NCBI GenBank assembly: GCA_032871835.1
Contig: CM065297.1
Location: forward strand, 41,479,098 to 41,543,097
From: Dipteronia dyeriana
Taxonomy: Eukaryota; Streptophyta; Magnoliopsida; Sapindales; Sapindaceae
Length of the DNA stretch: 64,000 nt
Direction: 5' to 3'
Within the stretch, counting starts at the first letter, position 1. Each line of letters starts with the position of its first letter. Shown one piece after another: positions 44,157 through 56,363 of this stretch. Both the position numbers and the translations under genes were made by a program. Below the pieces are notes generated by a model. It was not told the origin of the DNA, did not search any database, and saw only the letters and a list, made by a program, of their open reading frames with translations.

Positions 44157-46379
44157 AGCAGTGTGATCCTAATACTAGAAAAATAAAACAAAAAGGCTCA
44201 TGCGGTTTTTACGGAGTCAGAAATATTTTACGAATTTGACTTTGCTCAGAGCAAATGTTAATATTGTATCAAGACCAACATATCTAATAGAAAGATTTGG
44301 AAGGACCATGATATTGTTATCAAACAATACTAAATTTTGTATTAATGATACTTGGTATTATTCAAGCAGAACATAAAAAAATATACTTAGTTCAAGAGCA
44401 TATAAGGTTAATACCAAATAAAATCTAGCAAATCTGATTAAAGGTTCTAGAAGAACCACAGTCTTATTACCAGATGATATTAAATTGTGTATTGATAATA
44501 CTTTATATTATTCAAGCAGAATATAAAGGAATCTGCTTAGTTTCAAAGATATATGGATGAATGGATACCATATTGAAACTATGAGTAATGAGAATGTTAA
44601 ACATAAATGCATTACTTCTCATGATTCATGCTAGAAACTCATTACAGAAAAGTTGTGTCCTTTATCATCCGAATTATATTACACTATTATAAAAGAGTAG
44701 AGATTTATGCTGTTATGAATCAAAAGTTCTCAGTTCCAAAACTGTTTATACTTTGGCGTGACCGTCTCGATCACATAGGATCTACAGTGATACGTTGAAT
44801 CAATGAAAATTCTCTCGAACATCCATTAAAGAACTAGAAGATTCTTTATCTAATGAGAACTTATGTACTGCATATTTACAAGGGAAAACATCAGTAAAAC
44901 CATCTTATTTTAAAGTTGGTTTTGAATCCCCATCATTCAGTATGATATATATGGAGATCTTCATCCACTAAACTAACCCTTTCATTATTTTATGGTTCTT
45001 ATTGATACATCTATGAGATGATCACATGTTTGTTTATTATCAAACATCTTCATATTACTTGCACTGATTATTAGTTTTTCAGGCATACTAACTTTATTAA
45101 CTTACAAGATATTAGATGAATATTGCAAAGCAGTTGGGATTGATGTTCAATGTCCAGTTCTCAAATAAACTCATAACCAAAATGAATCAGAGGAAACACT
45201 TATCAAACGTCTCTAGGTAATTTCGATAACTTCATTATTTCGATATAGTTACTAAATTATATACAGGGACTTACTCACTTTTAAGTTATTTAATTGTGTT
45301 GTATATCTTCTTATTGCATCTCTGGCAAGATCTAAGATAAGACTTCTATATCATTATGAGATTAATATTGATTTTGATTAATCTTCTATTAGTTCATTTA
45401 AACTTCTGATAGTTTATATTTTTCACACAATCTGCATATTATTATATCAATTCAGTTCTTTATATATGTAATAAATATGTTTCATCTTAATCTTCGTATC
45501 GCTAAATTACGAAAGATAATTGATCATCAAATGACTATTAATCAGTTACCTGATATATTAAAGGTAACAAAATTTTATAAGTTGCTATCTTATAAACCCT
45601 GGCCGGGTAATTGTTTATGAAGAACAATCAGAGCAAAATGTTACAAATAAATCGTCTGATGCATATTATAAGCTTGTGAACCTTTTTAAAATGTATTGTT
45701 ATCATGATCCCTAAAGTAAACAAAACTCAAGTTATAACTAAATTCACTTTCTTTAATTCAACTTTATAAAAGTCTGATATATCTAAAGAAACACAAGTCT
45801 ATGAAATGACTAAATCCATTGAAAAGGAAGAAATCTTAACAGAGATACAAGAATATAGATATTGAGTGAAATTGAGAGAAATTGAGAGAAATTCTATAAG
45901 TCATACAAGTCCATGAAATGACTAAATCCATTGAAATAGAAGTAATCTCAACAAAGATACATGAACATAGAAATTGAGAAAATTTCTATAAATCATATGA
46001 GAGAAATGTGGAATCATCAGGAAACAATCCTTGATAATGTATTTTTATACACAATAGCGCAACTAAAGTTATAATAGACAAAAACACAATTAGTATAAAT
46101 GAGAACAAGCAATTCAAGAAGAATTGACTTCATAAACTAAATATAAAGTATTTAGACCAATAGTACTTTAGACACCTAGAGATGTCAAACTAATTGGATA
46201 CTAATGGACCTTTATACAGAAACATATGAGAAAAAAAAAAGAACGTGAGATATGAGGCACAACTCGTGGTACAAGATTTCTTACAGGAACTTGGTATTTA
46301 AAAGTGTTGAATATGATTACGTGCCGAATTTTTGATAAATTTGTCTTCCTTTGAAAGACTTGAAATACGTCTTTTAGAC

Positions 46380-46990
46380 GTTGTAATCATTTATCTATAT
46401 TCACTAAATGTAGATAATTATAATCTATGAAGGATTTAAAATGCTAGAAGCATATAAATTGAGATCTCGTAATCTGTATTTGATAAACCTATAAAATTCC
46501 TTATATGGATTAAATACAATATGAATAGATGAGGTATAACCGTCTCAGTGAATATTTGATAAGATAAAGATATAATAATCAAATTATATATTCATGTGTC
46601 TTTATAAAGAAATCAGAATCCAGATTTGTTATACTCATAGTTTATGAATTTATTTAAAATGACAAACAAATTAAAGAAAATATGTCTCGACCTAAAGATC
46701 TAGCATAGATCAAATGGAATGCTTAATGATTCCATATGGATATTAATCATCTATTAAGTAAACATATGGTTGTTAAAACTCTTGATCTTAACACAGATAC
46801 ATTCCAACCAACAGAAAATGGTGAAAAGATACTTGATCCTAAAGGACAATATCTTAAATGTAATTGGTGCTTTGTTATATTTAGAGACCAGATAGTGCAC
46901 TCTTAGGGAATGAACTTACCAGTTTCATTTCAACACCAATTTAATAAAGATTCATGAAACAAGTCTTTGCTCATACTTCCTCTAATTATT
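46380..46990 (+). pseudogene. Copia reverse transcriptase relic
   Basis: Dispersed RT motifs remain in one frame with many stops. ATATGGATTAAAT at 46503 is the YGLKQ segment, and GAGGTATAACCGTCTCAG shortly after is the W-YNRL segment. IHVSL..NQNPDLLYS.F at about 46590-46650 is the C-VFIK..ESGF..I-VYVDD region with the active site destroyed. VIGALLYLETR at 46861-46893 corresponds to the AIGALMYLA-TRPDI motif. Nothing is translatable; this is one of the oldest insertions in the window. Confidence 0.75.
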
Positions 46991-47073
46991 TATGATGTTA
47001 TTTCATAAAATAAACACCTGTATGCGTCAATTTTAGCAATTCAGAAGATTGTTTCAAAAAAAAATTATCAGGG

Positions 47074-47991
47074 GGATCATATCAAATGATGTATATTAAT
47101 TATATTGGGGCATATGTGTATTGTAATTTTTTTTCCATCAAATCAGGTTTTTGTCCTATTGGGTTTTCTTTATAAGGTTTTAATGAGGTAATTCTCTAAG
47201 TACACCTAATAAAAAACTTTGATCCATAAAGATCATCATAAATATCACATCAATCTAGTTGATCATCGTATATATATTGTCTTGATCAAGAAGATCACTG
47301 TAAATATTATTTTGATCTTACTAATTTTCGTATATATGTTACATTGATCCAGAAGATCATTACAAATATTGCTTTGATCAGACAGGTCAATTGATATCAT
47401 TGTTATGGTTTTTATCCCACTGAATTTTTCTTAACAAAATATAAATGTGAGAAATGTTTTGAAGTAAACAATAATTATAGACATATGTTCACTATACTCT
47501 TTTTCTCTTTATTCGGGTTTTATCCCATTAGATTTTCTGATAAAGTTTTTAACGAGACAATTTTAAATATATCCAATTCGACAAAATCTAAAAGATCATT
47601 GAATATTATTTATCGAGGTTTTTATTCATTAGATTTTATCTAACAAATTTAAATAAAGGGGTGGAAATCCTATCAAAAGTCTTTTAAATGATATGGATTC
47701 ACCATTTGCCTTTGTCCACTTGATCCCACCGCCTCTTTTGTCTACTTGATCCATTGGCTTATCTTCATCATCATTATCGTATGCAAGTGGTGCCACCGTA
47801 TAAACTCTATAAATAGAGATCTCATGATTTTGTAAATGGTTACTCAAAATATCAATACACAGAAGCTCTGATCTCTCTTGTCCCGCTTTCATTTCTCTTC
47901 CTAATTTCTTCCTCTGACTTCTTTCATTTCTCTTCCTAATTTCTTCCTCTGACTTCTTTCATTTCTTTACTTGTTATTCGTTCGTTTACAA
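47074..47991 (+). repeat. 3' LTR of the old Copia remnant
   Basis: It follows the polypurine tract TCAGGGGGA and ends ...CGTTTACAACA at 47991. It contains GGTTTTTGTCCTATTGGGTTTTCTTTATAAGGTTTTAATGAGG and later variants of that word (47513-47560), typical of some plant Copia LTRs, plus diverged ~50-bp repeats of GATCATCATAAATATCAC type (47220-47400). A 35-bp perfect tandem duplication TTTCATTTCTCTTCCTAATT... sits at 47887-47956. The left edge is approximate. Confidence 0.7.
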
Positions 47992-49090
47992 CAGACTCCT
48001 ATTTATGCTTAAATACTCTCTTTTTTTAAAAAATAAAATAAATAAATAAATCTTTTTATACTATATTTTTAAAGTCATTTCATTTATTTTTTATAAAAAA
48101 AATTATTGCTTTTTATTCACTTTTTTATTTTTTTTTAAAGATTTTACAAAGGTTTTTGCCAAGTCTCGTGGTATAATAAATATTTTTTTAAAAAAAAAAA
48201 TCACACTTTTTTATAAACACATTCTACATTAAGAAGATTAAATTCAATTCAAAAAGTTTTTTTTTTATTCCAATAAAAAAATTGCAAATTTAATTTTAAT
48301 TAAAGACTCACTTCCTAATTAATATTTGTTTCTAATTGCATAATAACATTTTTCGTCAATTTAAAATCAAATAAATCTTTAAAAGTATAAAAAAAAAAAT
48401 TGTATTATTTAAGGTTTATGGAATGTTAAAAGAGGGAGATGTTGTAAGATTTGTGTTTAAGAGTCTTTATAATTTTTTCCTTTTGTTTAGTAATTTAATT
48501 AAGGATAAAATAATCCTTAACAAAAATTAATATAAATGGAATGTGAATAGATGTTGTATGGATTTTCAACCGCATCACTCTCTTACTACGGATTATTTCA
48601 TAATCCTTTTACACAATTAACCTCTGTATACTTTTTAAAATTGTTATTAAATCAATCGATTATCAAATAATCATTTTTATAAATTTTACTAAACATTTTT
48701 TATTATCAAAATTATTAAATAATTTAATTTTAACTTCTTAAAGACAAATATCAGATGGTACCATAATTTATTTGGTGATCTATACAAAAACATTGTGTAT
48801 GTCAAGCTGTGAGATTTATAAAATTTGATTTTACCAAATTCTACATTTTTTTTACACCATTTGTAAGTATAATGACTCAAACTTGACATATTCCTATGTT
48901 GAATGAACGCTCTTCACCACTAAGTCACATTGAGGTAGGGGCGAGTCATTGTGTGAGTCGGGATCTAACACAGTATAGCCCACTAATTTTATCACATTGA
49001 GGTAGGGGCGAGTCATTGTGTGAGTCGGGATCTAACACAGTATAGCCCACTGATTTTATTTATTATGGTTAAAAATATTATTAAAAATTA
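47992..49090. other. AT-rich DNA with a 67-bp tandem duplication
   Basis: No gene is seen. Long T and A tracts dominate 48005-48400. At 48925-49058 a 67-bp unit (TCACATTGAGGTAGGGGCGA...) occurs twice in tandem with one difference, and it is GC-richer than its surroundings. Confidence 0.8.
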
Positions 49091-50376
49091 TGTTAACACC
49101 CTTTTTTGGTAGGGGTCAAAAAGAAGAATTTTCCATATGCTTTGTATCTAGTAAGGCCTACCCGGTAGAAAACACTACCTACCACCAGATCGGCGTGACG
49201 GGCTGCCATCTACCTTGAGGTACTGGGATTCACATGACCAAGGTACCTTGTAATCATCTTGGAAGCATGCAGGGGGTATCCAACTCCATAGAATGTCTTA
49301 CACATACCCGGACTCGTCGACATTGCCACACTATCTCGTCGAGGTACATTTCTGACCTTTCCAGCAAGAAGGAAGAAGCTCGTAAAGGTCTTATGTGTTT
49401 GTGAAGCTCTAGCACGATCGAATCAAGCTCAATACAACTAGACTGGTACCTTAAGGTACTTAGCCATCGGGACTATCAAGCACCCTATGAGGTAACCTCC
49501 ATGAGGTATCTCGCCAAATGACAAGCAGAATCAGAGTTAGTCTCCAAGAGGTATCAAACTTCCACATACCACCAGTTATTAAGTAGAATCGATACCACAG
49601 TACCTCATACCAGATATCTCCTGCCCGGAACCTGGGTACCATGAGACCAGCCCGGTACCCGAGTACTGTGATTCCATTTTGGGACTTATCCGGGTTACGT
49701 ATCTTACCTGCCCAGTAAGAACAATGGTATCGATGTCCTTTCTCCATACTTATCTATATCGTCTATGCACCACATGTGGTGCTCATTTTTTCATTTGATG
49801 AGTTTTGTTTGTTGTGGAGCAAATATGGTACGTGGGATTCTTAGTGGAACCGGTCTACTTTACTACCTCTATGTAGCTAAGCTGCTCATCTATTCGTAAA
49901 TGTTATCTATAGCAGCTCCGTGCATGGAGAGCTCCTTTACAATAGACATACTCTGGTACCGTTCGAGCTTCAGTGCAGTAGAACCGCACCTGTCTAGCTC
50001 CTCTATAGTAGACCTGCTCTGGTACATCTAGAGCTCTTGTACAGTGGGGTTACACCTCTCCTATTTATTTACAGCGGATTTGCTCCGTACCAGTGTATCT
50101 CCTCTACACAAGATCCGGTACGTGGCCTCGCGCCTAGAAGGCTCCTCCACAACTGAACTGATCCGATATATGGATAGCTCTTGTACAGTAGAGCTATACC
50201 TCTCCTGCTTCATAACAGTAAGTTCGCTCTACTACCAGTGTATCACCTATCCAGCATATCCATTAGACTTGTTCCTGTTCATACAGATCCTTTCATGTCA
50301 CAAGATCCGCTTTTTAGAAACTCCTAGGCAGTGGTAGCAGGCTAACTCATGAACCCGGGAAGCCAACTCAGTTGTG
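49091..50376. other. Unidentified GC-richer block with short diverged repeats
   Basis: Base composition changes clearly at 49091. The words GGTACC, CCCGGTA and TACCTTGAGGTA recur across 49140-49690. From 49900 to 50300 the words GAGCTCCTYTACARTAGACMTACTCTGGTAC and CTCTTGTACAGTRGRGYTAYACCTCTCC recur at irregular intervals of roughly 60-120 bp, so this is an older repeat array. No convincing protein is encoded. It could be the non-coding part of an LTR element. Confidence 0.5.
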
Positions 50377-51456
50377 TAACCGTAGAGGCAGCACGGCCAG
50401 TAGAGGCTTAGTGGCTCCACATTTCCATTACCAGGCCAGTCAGCACCCAAGTAAGCCACTGAGATCCTGGTCCATTCTAGGTGGGTCCAGAGCCTCATCT
50501 CAGTTGTTGGGGACTTCTAGAATCCCAAGCATGCCTCTGGACCAGTACCGGACCGGTGGCTCCTCTACATTTGTACTAGGCCATTCAACACCCTAATGAG
50601 CCACTGATGTCCAGATCCGTTCGGGTAGCTTCCAAAGGCTTCCTACATTTGGTATGGCCTCTTATATGCCTAAGCAAGCCTTTAGAGCAGCGACACCACT
50701 GCAGAGCCTAATGGCTCTTCACTTCTTATACCAGACCAGTCAATGCCCAAGTCAGTCGTTGCATTCTCGATTCTTTCCAGGTAGGTCTAGAGTCTCATCT
50801 CAGTTGCTAGGGACTTCTAAGATCCCAAGCATGCCTCAGGACCGGTACCAGACCGGTGGCTCCTATCCATTTATACCGGGCAACCCAATGCCTTAGTGAT
50901 CCACTGACATCCCGATCCATTCGGGGAGAGCCTAGAGTCTTCCCATATATGGTAATGCCTTCTATATTCCTAAGCAAGCCTTTGGAGCAACAACATCACT
51001 GCAAGACTCAATGGCTCCTCACTTCTTATACCGAGTCGATTAGCGCCCAAGTGAGCCACTACGGTCCTGGTTAGTTCTAGTATGGTTCAAAGCCTCATTT
51101 TAGTTACTATAGACTTCTAGGATCCCATGAATGCCTTTGGACCAGAACTAGATTGGTGGCTCATCTCCATTTGTACTACGCAATTCAACGCCCTAGTAAG
51201 CCACCGATGTCCAGATTTGTTCGGGGAGAGCTCAGAGGCTTTCCACATTTGCTAAGGCCTCCTACAAGCCTAAGCAATCCTCTGGAGTAGCAGCCCCATT
51301 GTAAGGCCTAATGGCTCCTTACTTCTTATATTGGATCGGTCAACGCACAAGTAAGCCACTGAGCTCCCGGTTCGTTCCAGCATGGTCCAGAGTCTTATTT
51401 CAGTTGATGAGGACTTCAAGGATTGCAAACATGCCTCTAGATCAGTATCATACCAT
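50377..51456. repeat. 300-bp tandem array, about 3.6 copies
   Basis: The landmark CCTCTGGACCAGTACC and its variants recur at 50534, 50834, 51134 and 51434, three intervals of exactly 300 bp. Other landmarks such as CTAAGCAAGCC and TCAGTTGYTRGGGACTTCT keep the same spacing. Units differ at many positions, yet spacing is unchanged. Because 300 is divisible by three, short open frames at 50372-50596 and 50654-50896 look like repeats of one another, but this is not evidence of a gene. Confidence 0.93.
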
Positions 51457-52717
51457 TAGTAGATCTATTGGGATTTGTTTAATGGAGTGATGAGTTGTGG
51501 TTTTTTACCCCATAAAGGGAACTCAAGCAAAGAGAGCTATTGTATACTTGTTGCATGCAATTTTTTTTAAAAAATGTTTATGCTCCTTTATTGATTGCTT
51601 GTGTAGCTTGGTTGCACTTATACTATAGTATATTGTATTTTCTTAAATAAGTGTGAACTTTGCTTTAATTACAATCCATGTCATATTTATGTTCAAACAT
51701 GCATTTTTGGACTGGGAGATCTACATAGGAAGTACATATTGAATGACCTATAATTATCTCCATGACATGATGATTCTTTAATGACATGCTAATGAAAAAT
51801 GATAAAGCATGAATTGATGATTGCAATTGTTGAATGCAAAATATTGTGTGAAAAAGATAGTGAGACTAAAATGTTGCATCATCGTCTCTCTTTCTTTATT
51901 AGTTGAACGTGGCTACTATCAAACGGGCATCCACCCAGAAAAATCAAATAGGGTGTAAAGTTGCTCATGCCATGTTTAGCTTATAAAGTTGGATATAGTG
52001 CCATTAAAATTTGATATCTATAAAAACTCTATATCCTTGCTTCTCTTATGACAAATGGTGAAATTGGTTTGAATTATATTGGAAACCTTTGTCATTTGCT
52101 TTGCCAAATACAATTGTTTTTGGACTTGAATGCAACATGTCTTGTATGCAAAGCATTTTTGATTCACACATTTTCTTCAAATAAATCTCCTTGTTTCTCT
52201 CCTATTAATTGAGTTGCATAAATGTGGCTTATATAGTTATGCAACAATCTTGTATGCTCCTTTCTTTCTTTGCCTTGAGTGACCCAGTTGGGGACTTCTC
52301 CTTTGCCTATATCATTACAAAAAGTCGGAGTGGTAGCATTGACCTAGCATTGTGGTGTTAGAGGAGTAGCATGTGGTAGCCTGTGTTGGCTTTAAGGGGA
52401 GTGGTACTTGTTTTAGGGGGAGATTACATTTAAGGGGAGTAACCCTTTAAGTGGGAGCGTTGCATGATGTGGTGCATTTCTCACATTCTTATATGTAAAT
52501 GCTTTTGTTTTCTATCCACTCGATCATCTCACATGCACTTGGTTTGGAAAGTGTTCTTGTTGTTTGCCTTGTGTGTAGGGTTGATGATTCTACAAGAGAC
52601 TGAAGATTTGAAGTTTTTTTTTTATGTATATCTCTTTGTAATGTAGAATATCTTCCCGGTGCTTTATTTTGTTTTGTAAGGATCAATGTGAGTGGTGGTT
52701 TTATCACGAAATAGCCA
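51457..52717 (+). other. Non-coding, probably 3' region of a Copia element
   Basis: No gene is recognised. The text before the polypurine tract at 52718-52728 (GGGAGCGTTGCATGATGTGG and GTTGTTTGCCTTGTGTGTAGG) resembles the long 3' untranslated part of SIRE-like Copia elements. GAGTGACCCAGTTGGGGAC at 52277-52295 is another non-coding landmark. Confidence 0.4.
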
Positions 52718-54290
52718 AAGGGGGAGATTGTAAAGCCCTTATTTGTTGATTGGCTTATTTCATGAACAAATCACATTTTTGGGGTATTATGTAAGGGTAG
52801 CTTAGGATCTCAAGACCTCAAGAGGAGAAGCACCAAAGGTAAAATTCTTGTGCTTACTTGCTTTGAAAAGATAGTTGCACACACTCACAAATTCATGCAT
52901 AATTCTTATTCATATATGTTGAGTGTTTATACTTGTGTTCATTTTGGTTTAAACGACTCTTTTTTGATATATTTGCATCTTGTAGTTAAAGTTTTATGTC
53001 ATGCTAGGCATTATAATAGGATGCACTTTCATCACTCTTGAACTTGTTGATTTTGTGTGTTTGAGTATTAAAAGAATAGGCTTTGCATTGGTGGTGCGCT
53101 ACTCTACCAGCGTAACTTTCCAGTGGGACGCCGCTTGTCATGCGCCACTGACCTACGCCGCTGTACCCATGCAAGGTTGGAAAAATGGGTAGTGCGCTGG
53201 TGGTGCGCTACTCGACTAGTGCAGCCTCACCAGCGTAACATTCCAGTGGAATGTCGCATGTGTTGCGCCACTCGTCCAGTGCCAATTGAAAAATTAGGTT
53301 GTGCGCTAAAGGTGCGATACTCGACCAGTGCACGTCACCAGCGTACATAGAGGAAGCTGGAACATTTTTTCCAAAATGACCTCACTTTGTTTGGATCTCA
53401 TATATATATATATAACTCTTTGGTTTAAGGTCGTGGAAGAGTTCAGAATATCATATATTTTCCTTAGAACACATTTCAAAAAGAAAACTCTTGCAAGAAC
53501 TCATTTTTAATCACTCAAACCTATCCCATGTGCATAAAAACTTCATCTTGAATCATCTAAGTTCATTTTGAATGCATCTATGGATAGGGTTGCTTCATCA
53601 CATCTTGTTTGGTAAGTTCTTCACTATCTTCTTACAAGTTAAGTGTTTTGCTTGCTAAGTCATCTCTTTAATTATTTGTATGCTCTAAGAGCATATTCTA
53701 GATACAAATTAGAGATTGTTGTGAAGACATGATTGAGTGTTGTATTGTGATAGCTTCTTAGGATTGTTTCATCTATGTTTAGCTAAGCTTCTTGAACATT
53801 TCATTTAGCTCTTGATATCTAGGATTTCATTAATTGTCATCTCATTGTCCTAGATAAGCATATAGGGTTCCCTAGCCTTGTTTGTTCTTTAAATATCATC
53901 ATATATTCAATTAGGACACTTTTTATCTTCATTGAGAAGTAAGACTTGTGTTGCTTCCGGGAGTAGGTAGCTTAAATCACAAGCAAAATGGACTAGGTTC
54001 ACTTATACCGGGATTAGGTAGTGGTGGTGGATTAAACCGGGATTATGTTGTAATTCCTTTGCCATTAGTGGATTCGAGGTTCTAGTGTGGCGCACTCATC
54101 AGCCTGTGCTTTTTCCCATTTGGAGGGTTTCCACGTATATCCCAAGTGTCTTTACTATTTTTGCATTTATTACACTTGTGGTATTTCTGTAACTAGATAG
54201 GGGCATTTTCGTCAACTTGACCATTAACAAAAATTGGGTAAAATTTATTTAAAATCTATTCAACCCCCCCTAGGTTAATATTACACACCA
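52718..54290 (+). repeat. Probable Copia 3' LTR (SIRE-like style)
   Basis: AAAGGGGGAGAT at 52718-52729 is a clear polypurine tract and is followed by TGTAAAGCCC, a possible LTR start. Near the right end, CCCATTTGGAGGGTTTCCACG (54117-54137) and AAATCTATTCAACCCCCCCTAGG (54251-54273) are landmarks of SIRE-type LTR ends. At 53080-53345 the phrase GGTGCGCTACTCGACCAGTG recurs about five times with an irregular spacing. The right edge is uncertain. Confidence 0.5.
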
Positions 54291-55238
54291 TAATATTTGT
54301 TTCAATCTTTAATTAATATTCCTTGATTATTAACTCCGGTGTTATTCCACTAAAATCCTGAAGCAGCACTCTTTCAATTATAGACACTTTTACACAGACC
54401 GATATAACTCGATGTCTATAGATATATCTATTACTTATGGTATAATCCTCCATAGTAGTTCATAATAAGAGATGGGTTATAATGTCTGTTATACCCTTCT
54501 AAATACATATATCCTTTAAGTACCATTGATTTTCTATTGGACAATAAATACGATTTCCTCACGAAATTAGGAGACCGCTCATATTGTCCAAGCCCCGGAT
54601 CAAATCTTAAGGGAACTACCATCTATTTCTCACGTGGATGAGTGGATTTCAGTAATGTGTACAAACCTTTCCAGCCACAAGCTAAACCACAATCCTAACA
54701 TACGGAGCATATTGATCAGGAACTGCATCCGACCTCACCCTTGATATATTAAAGACCACGATCTAACCTTAAGGAGTCGATAAGACACTCAGAATTAAGA
54801 TCACCCATATATAGTCATCATTAGTTGATATATATGAATCTCATCGGTAAACAGTTCTTGGTGAGAGATTCATATTGATCATGGCCCAGTTTTATATGAT
54901 CACATCATACAAGGTACCTCTATTCCCATATCTCATATGAATGATTTACGATAGAATCACCGTGCATTACGGAACAGACCACAGTTATAGATAAACTACA
55001 AATAAAGTACCCAACTTTATTTGCTATCTATGGACACTTTAGATTGCACGTTTCTTACTGTATCCATCTATATATGACACGCATATACACAGTTCGAGAT
55101 TACATTCGGTAATCTTGGATGATAAATATATGCGTAAGTTTTAAAATAAATAACACAACAAGAATGAAATGAACTTTTCCTTTTATCTATTTCACTAATC
55201 CATTTACTAATTACATCTTTAGGGCATAAACCCCAACA
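54291..55238 (-). repeat. Copia LTR in reverse orientation
   Basis: On the minus strand it starts TGTTGGGGTTTATGCCCTAA at 55238, a start shared by many plant Copia LTRs, and continues with no coding potential to about 54291. No CTCTGATACCA (reverse of the primer-binding site) is present at its left edge, so it is a solo or truncated LTR. It lies directly next to a minus-strand Gypsy RNase H fragment at 55239, so it probably inserted into that element. Confidence 0.65.
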
Positions 55239-55545
55239 CAAACATGAGGCTGTGGCAATATTCATTTTTTCCTGGATCTATCAGGACAATGCCAACCCCT
55301 CTCCCAATTTGTCCATATGCCCTATCAGTGAAGAAGATCCAACGATTACAGTCGGCTGGCCAGTTATCGATACCTGGTCCTTTCTCTAAATTCAACCCTG
55401 CCTTCATGGTAGCATATGAGTTGAGAGGTTCTGAAATTTTTTCCATGAAGTCTGCTAGCGTCTGGGCTTTGATGGTGGTTCTAGCTTTATACTTCAAATC
55501 AAATTAAGTGAGCTTGAGGGCCCAAAGGACTAACCTTTGTTAGGT
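55239..55545 (-). pseudogene. Gypsy (Tat) linker and second RNase H fragment
   Basis: Minus-strand frame LVLWALKLT, then EVKYKARTTIKAQTLADF, then RWIFFTDRAYGQIGRGVGIVLI, with one stop near 55505. It matches the junction of Ty3 RNase H and archaeal-type RNase H in the other two Gypsy elements here. The domain is cut at 55239 by the reverse Copia LTR and at about 55545 by the next block. Confidence 0.8.
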
Positions 55546-56060
55546 TTTAGATTATGTTGACAATAATTCCATATCAAAATGATGCTTACTTTTAATGATT
55601 TAGTTGTCTACGTTCATGATGATTCAAGATTCAAAGAAGAAATAACAAGTAGTCAAAGCAAGTTCAAAGTCTTCAAAGAGAAAGGATGTTATATGGTTCT
55701 ACAAAGATATATTAAGACCTTATCTTTCTCTTACAAGGCTTAGGCACACACACACACACACAATTCATACATTTGTGTCCCTACGTAGTTGTGCACCATT
55801 AATGCACACACACACATATCATACATTTGTGTCCCTACATCTTTGTACACCATTTATAACACATTCACACACTTGAAGATGAATGCTCTTGCATTGGTAT
55901 GAAAATAACATGTTTTGGAAAATGCATGATTGGAGACTATCTCTATGTAGCTTGCATTCTAGTGTGAATTGTGTTGGTATGTGTATATGTTTATAAAACA
56001 TGGATATTGAACTTGATTTTAGTCTTATATCAATCTTGATTGAGTTCCAAACACTATGGT
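55546..56060. other. Non-coding insert between two Gypsy fragments
   Basis: No gene is seen. It separates the Gypsy RNase H fragment from the RT fragment, and part of RT and RNase H is missing. TGTTAGGTTTTAGATTATG at about 55537 could begin a small LTR or other insertion. Two units of about 57 bp (ACACACACACA..TCATACATTTGTGTCCCTAC, 55747-55855) are in tandem. Confidence 0.5.
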
Positions 56061-56362
56061 TACTCATAGCTCGGATCTTCTTCGGGTTGGCCTATATACC
56101 CCTCTCATGGACCATAAACCCAATGAACTTAACTGCAATACCCCAAATGCACACTTAACGGGGTTCATCTGCATTTGGTTTCTTCTCAAAATTTGGAAAG
56201 CTTTACGAAGGTGGTCCTGATGCTCCTCCGTTTTTCACCACCATCGTCCTTCCTATTTATGGCTTAAACAACCGGTTAACTAGATACTGGTAGCTGGCAC
56301 CTGTGTTCATGAGGCCGAAAGGCATCACATTTTACTAGTAGAGGCCCATTCCAGTGATAACA
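56061..56362 (-). pseudogene. Gypsy (Tat) reverse transcriptase fragment
   Basis: Minus-strand matches: VMPFGLMNTGASYQYLVNRLFKP, GRTMVV.., then ILRRNQMQMNPVKC-type words, FGVLQLS-FIGFMVHERGI. This is the RT palm to connection region. The YIDDM active site has been lost to indels. The C2 Copia LTR starts at 56364, adjoining the upstream end, so C2 probably inserted within this Gypsy RT. Confidence 0.8.
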
Positions 56363-56363
56363 C

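Larger units (their letters stand above)
43673..47991 (+). mobile_element. Very old Copia retrotransposon remnant with 3' LTR
   Basis: Coding sequence is visible only as a scatter of short matches. The order fits Copia: gag/pre-integrase-like repeats, integrase words (about 44900-45250, NQNESEETLIKRL resembling the Q.NG.AE segment), RT words at 46480-46960, a GGGGGA polypurine tract at 47068-47073 and an LTR to 47991. Its 5' end is missing where the C1-family LTR joins. Confidence 0.7.

Noticed and set aside
50372..51074. Three similar 72-80-codon frames suggesting a repetitive secreted protein
   Set aside because: The similarity follows directly from the 300-bp tandem array, and stop codons interrupt the long frame. 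I see no start, signal peptide or splice sites that would join them.
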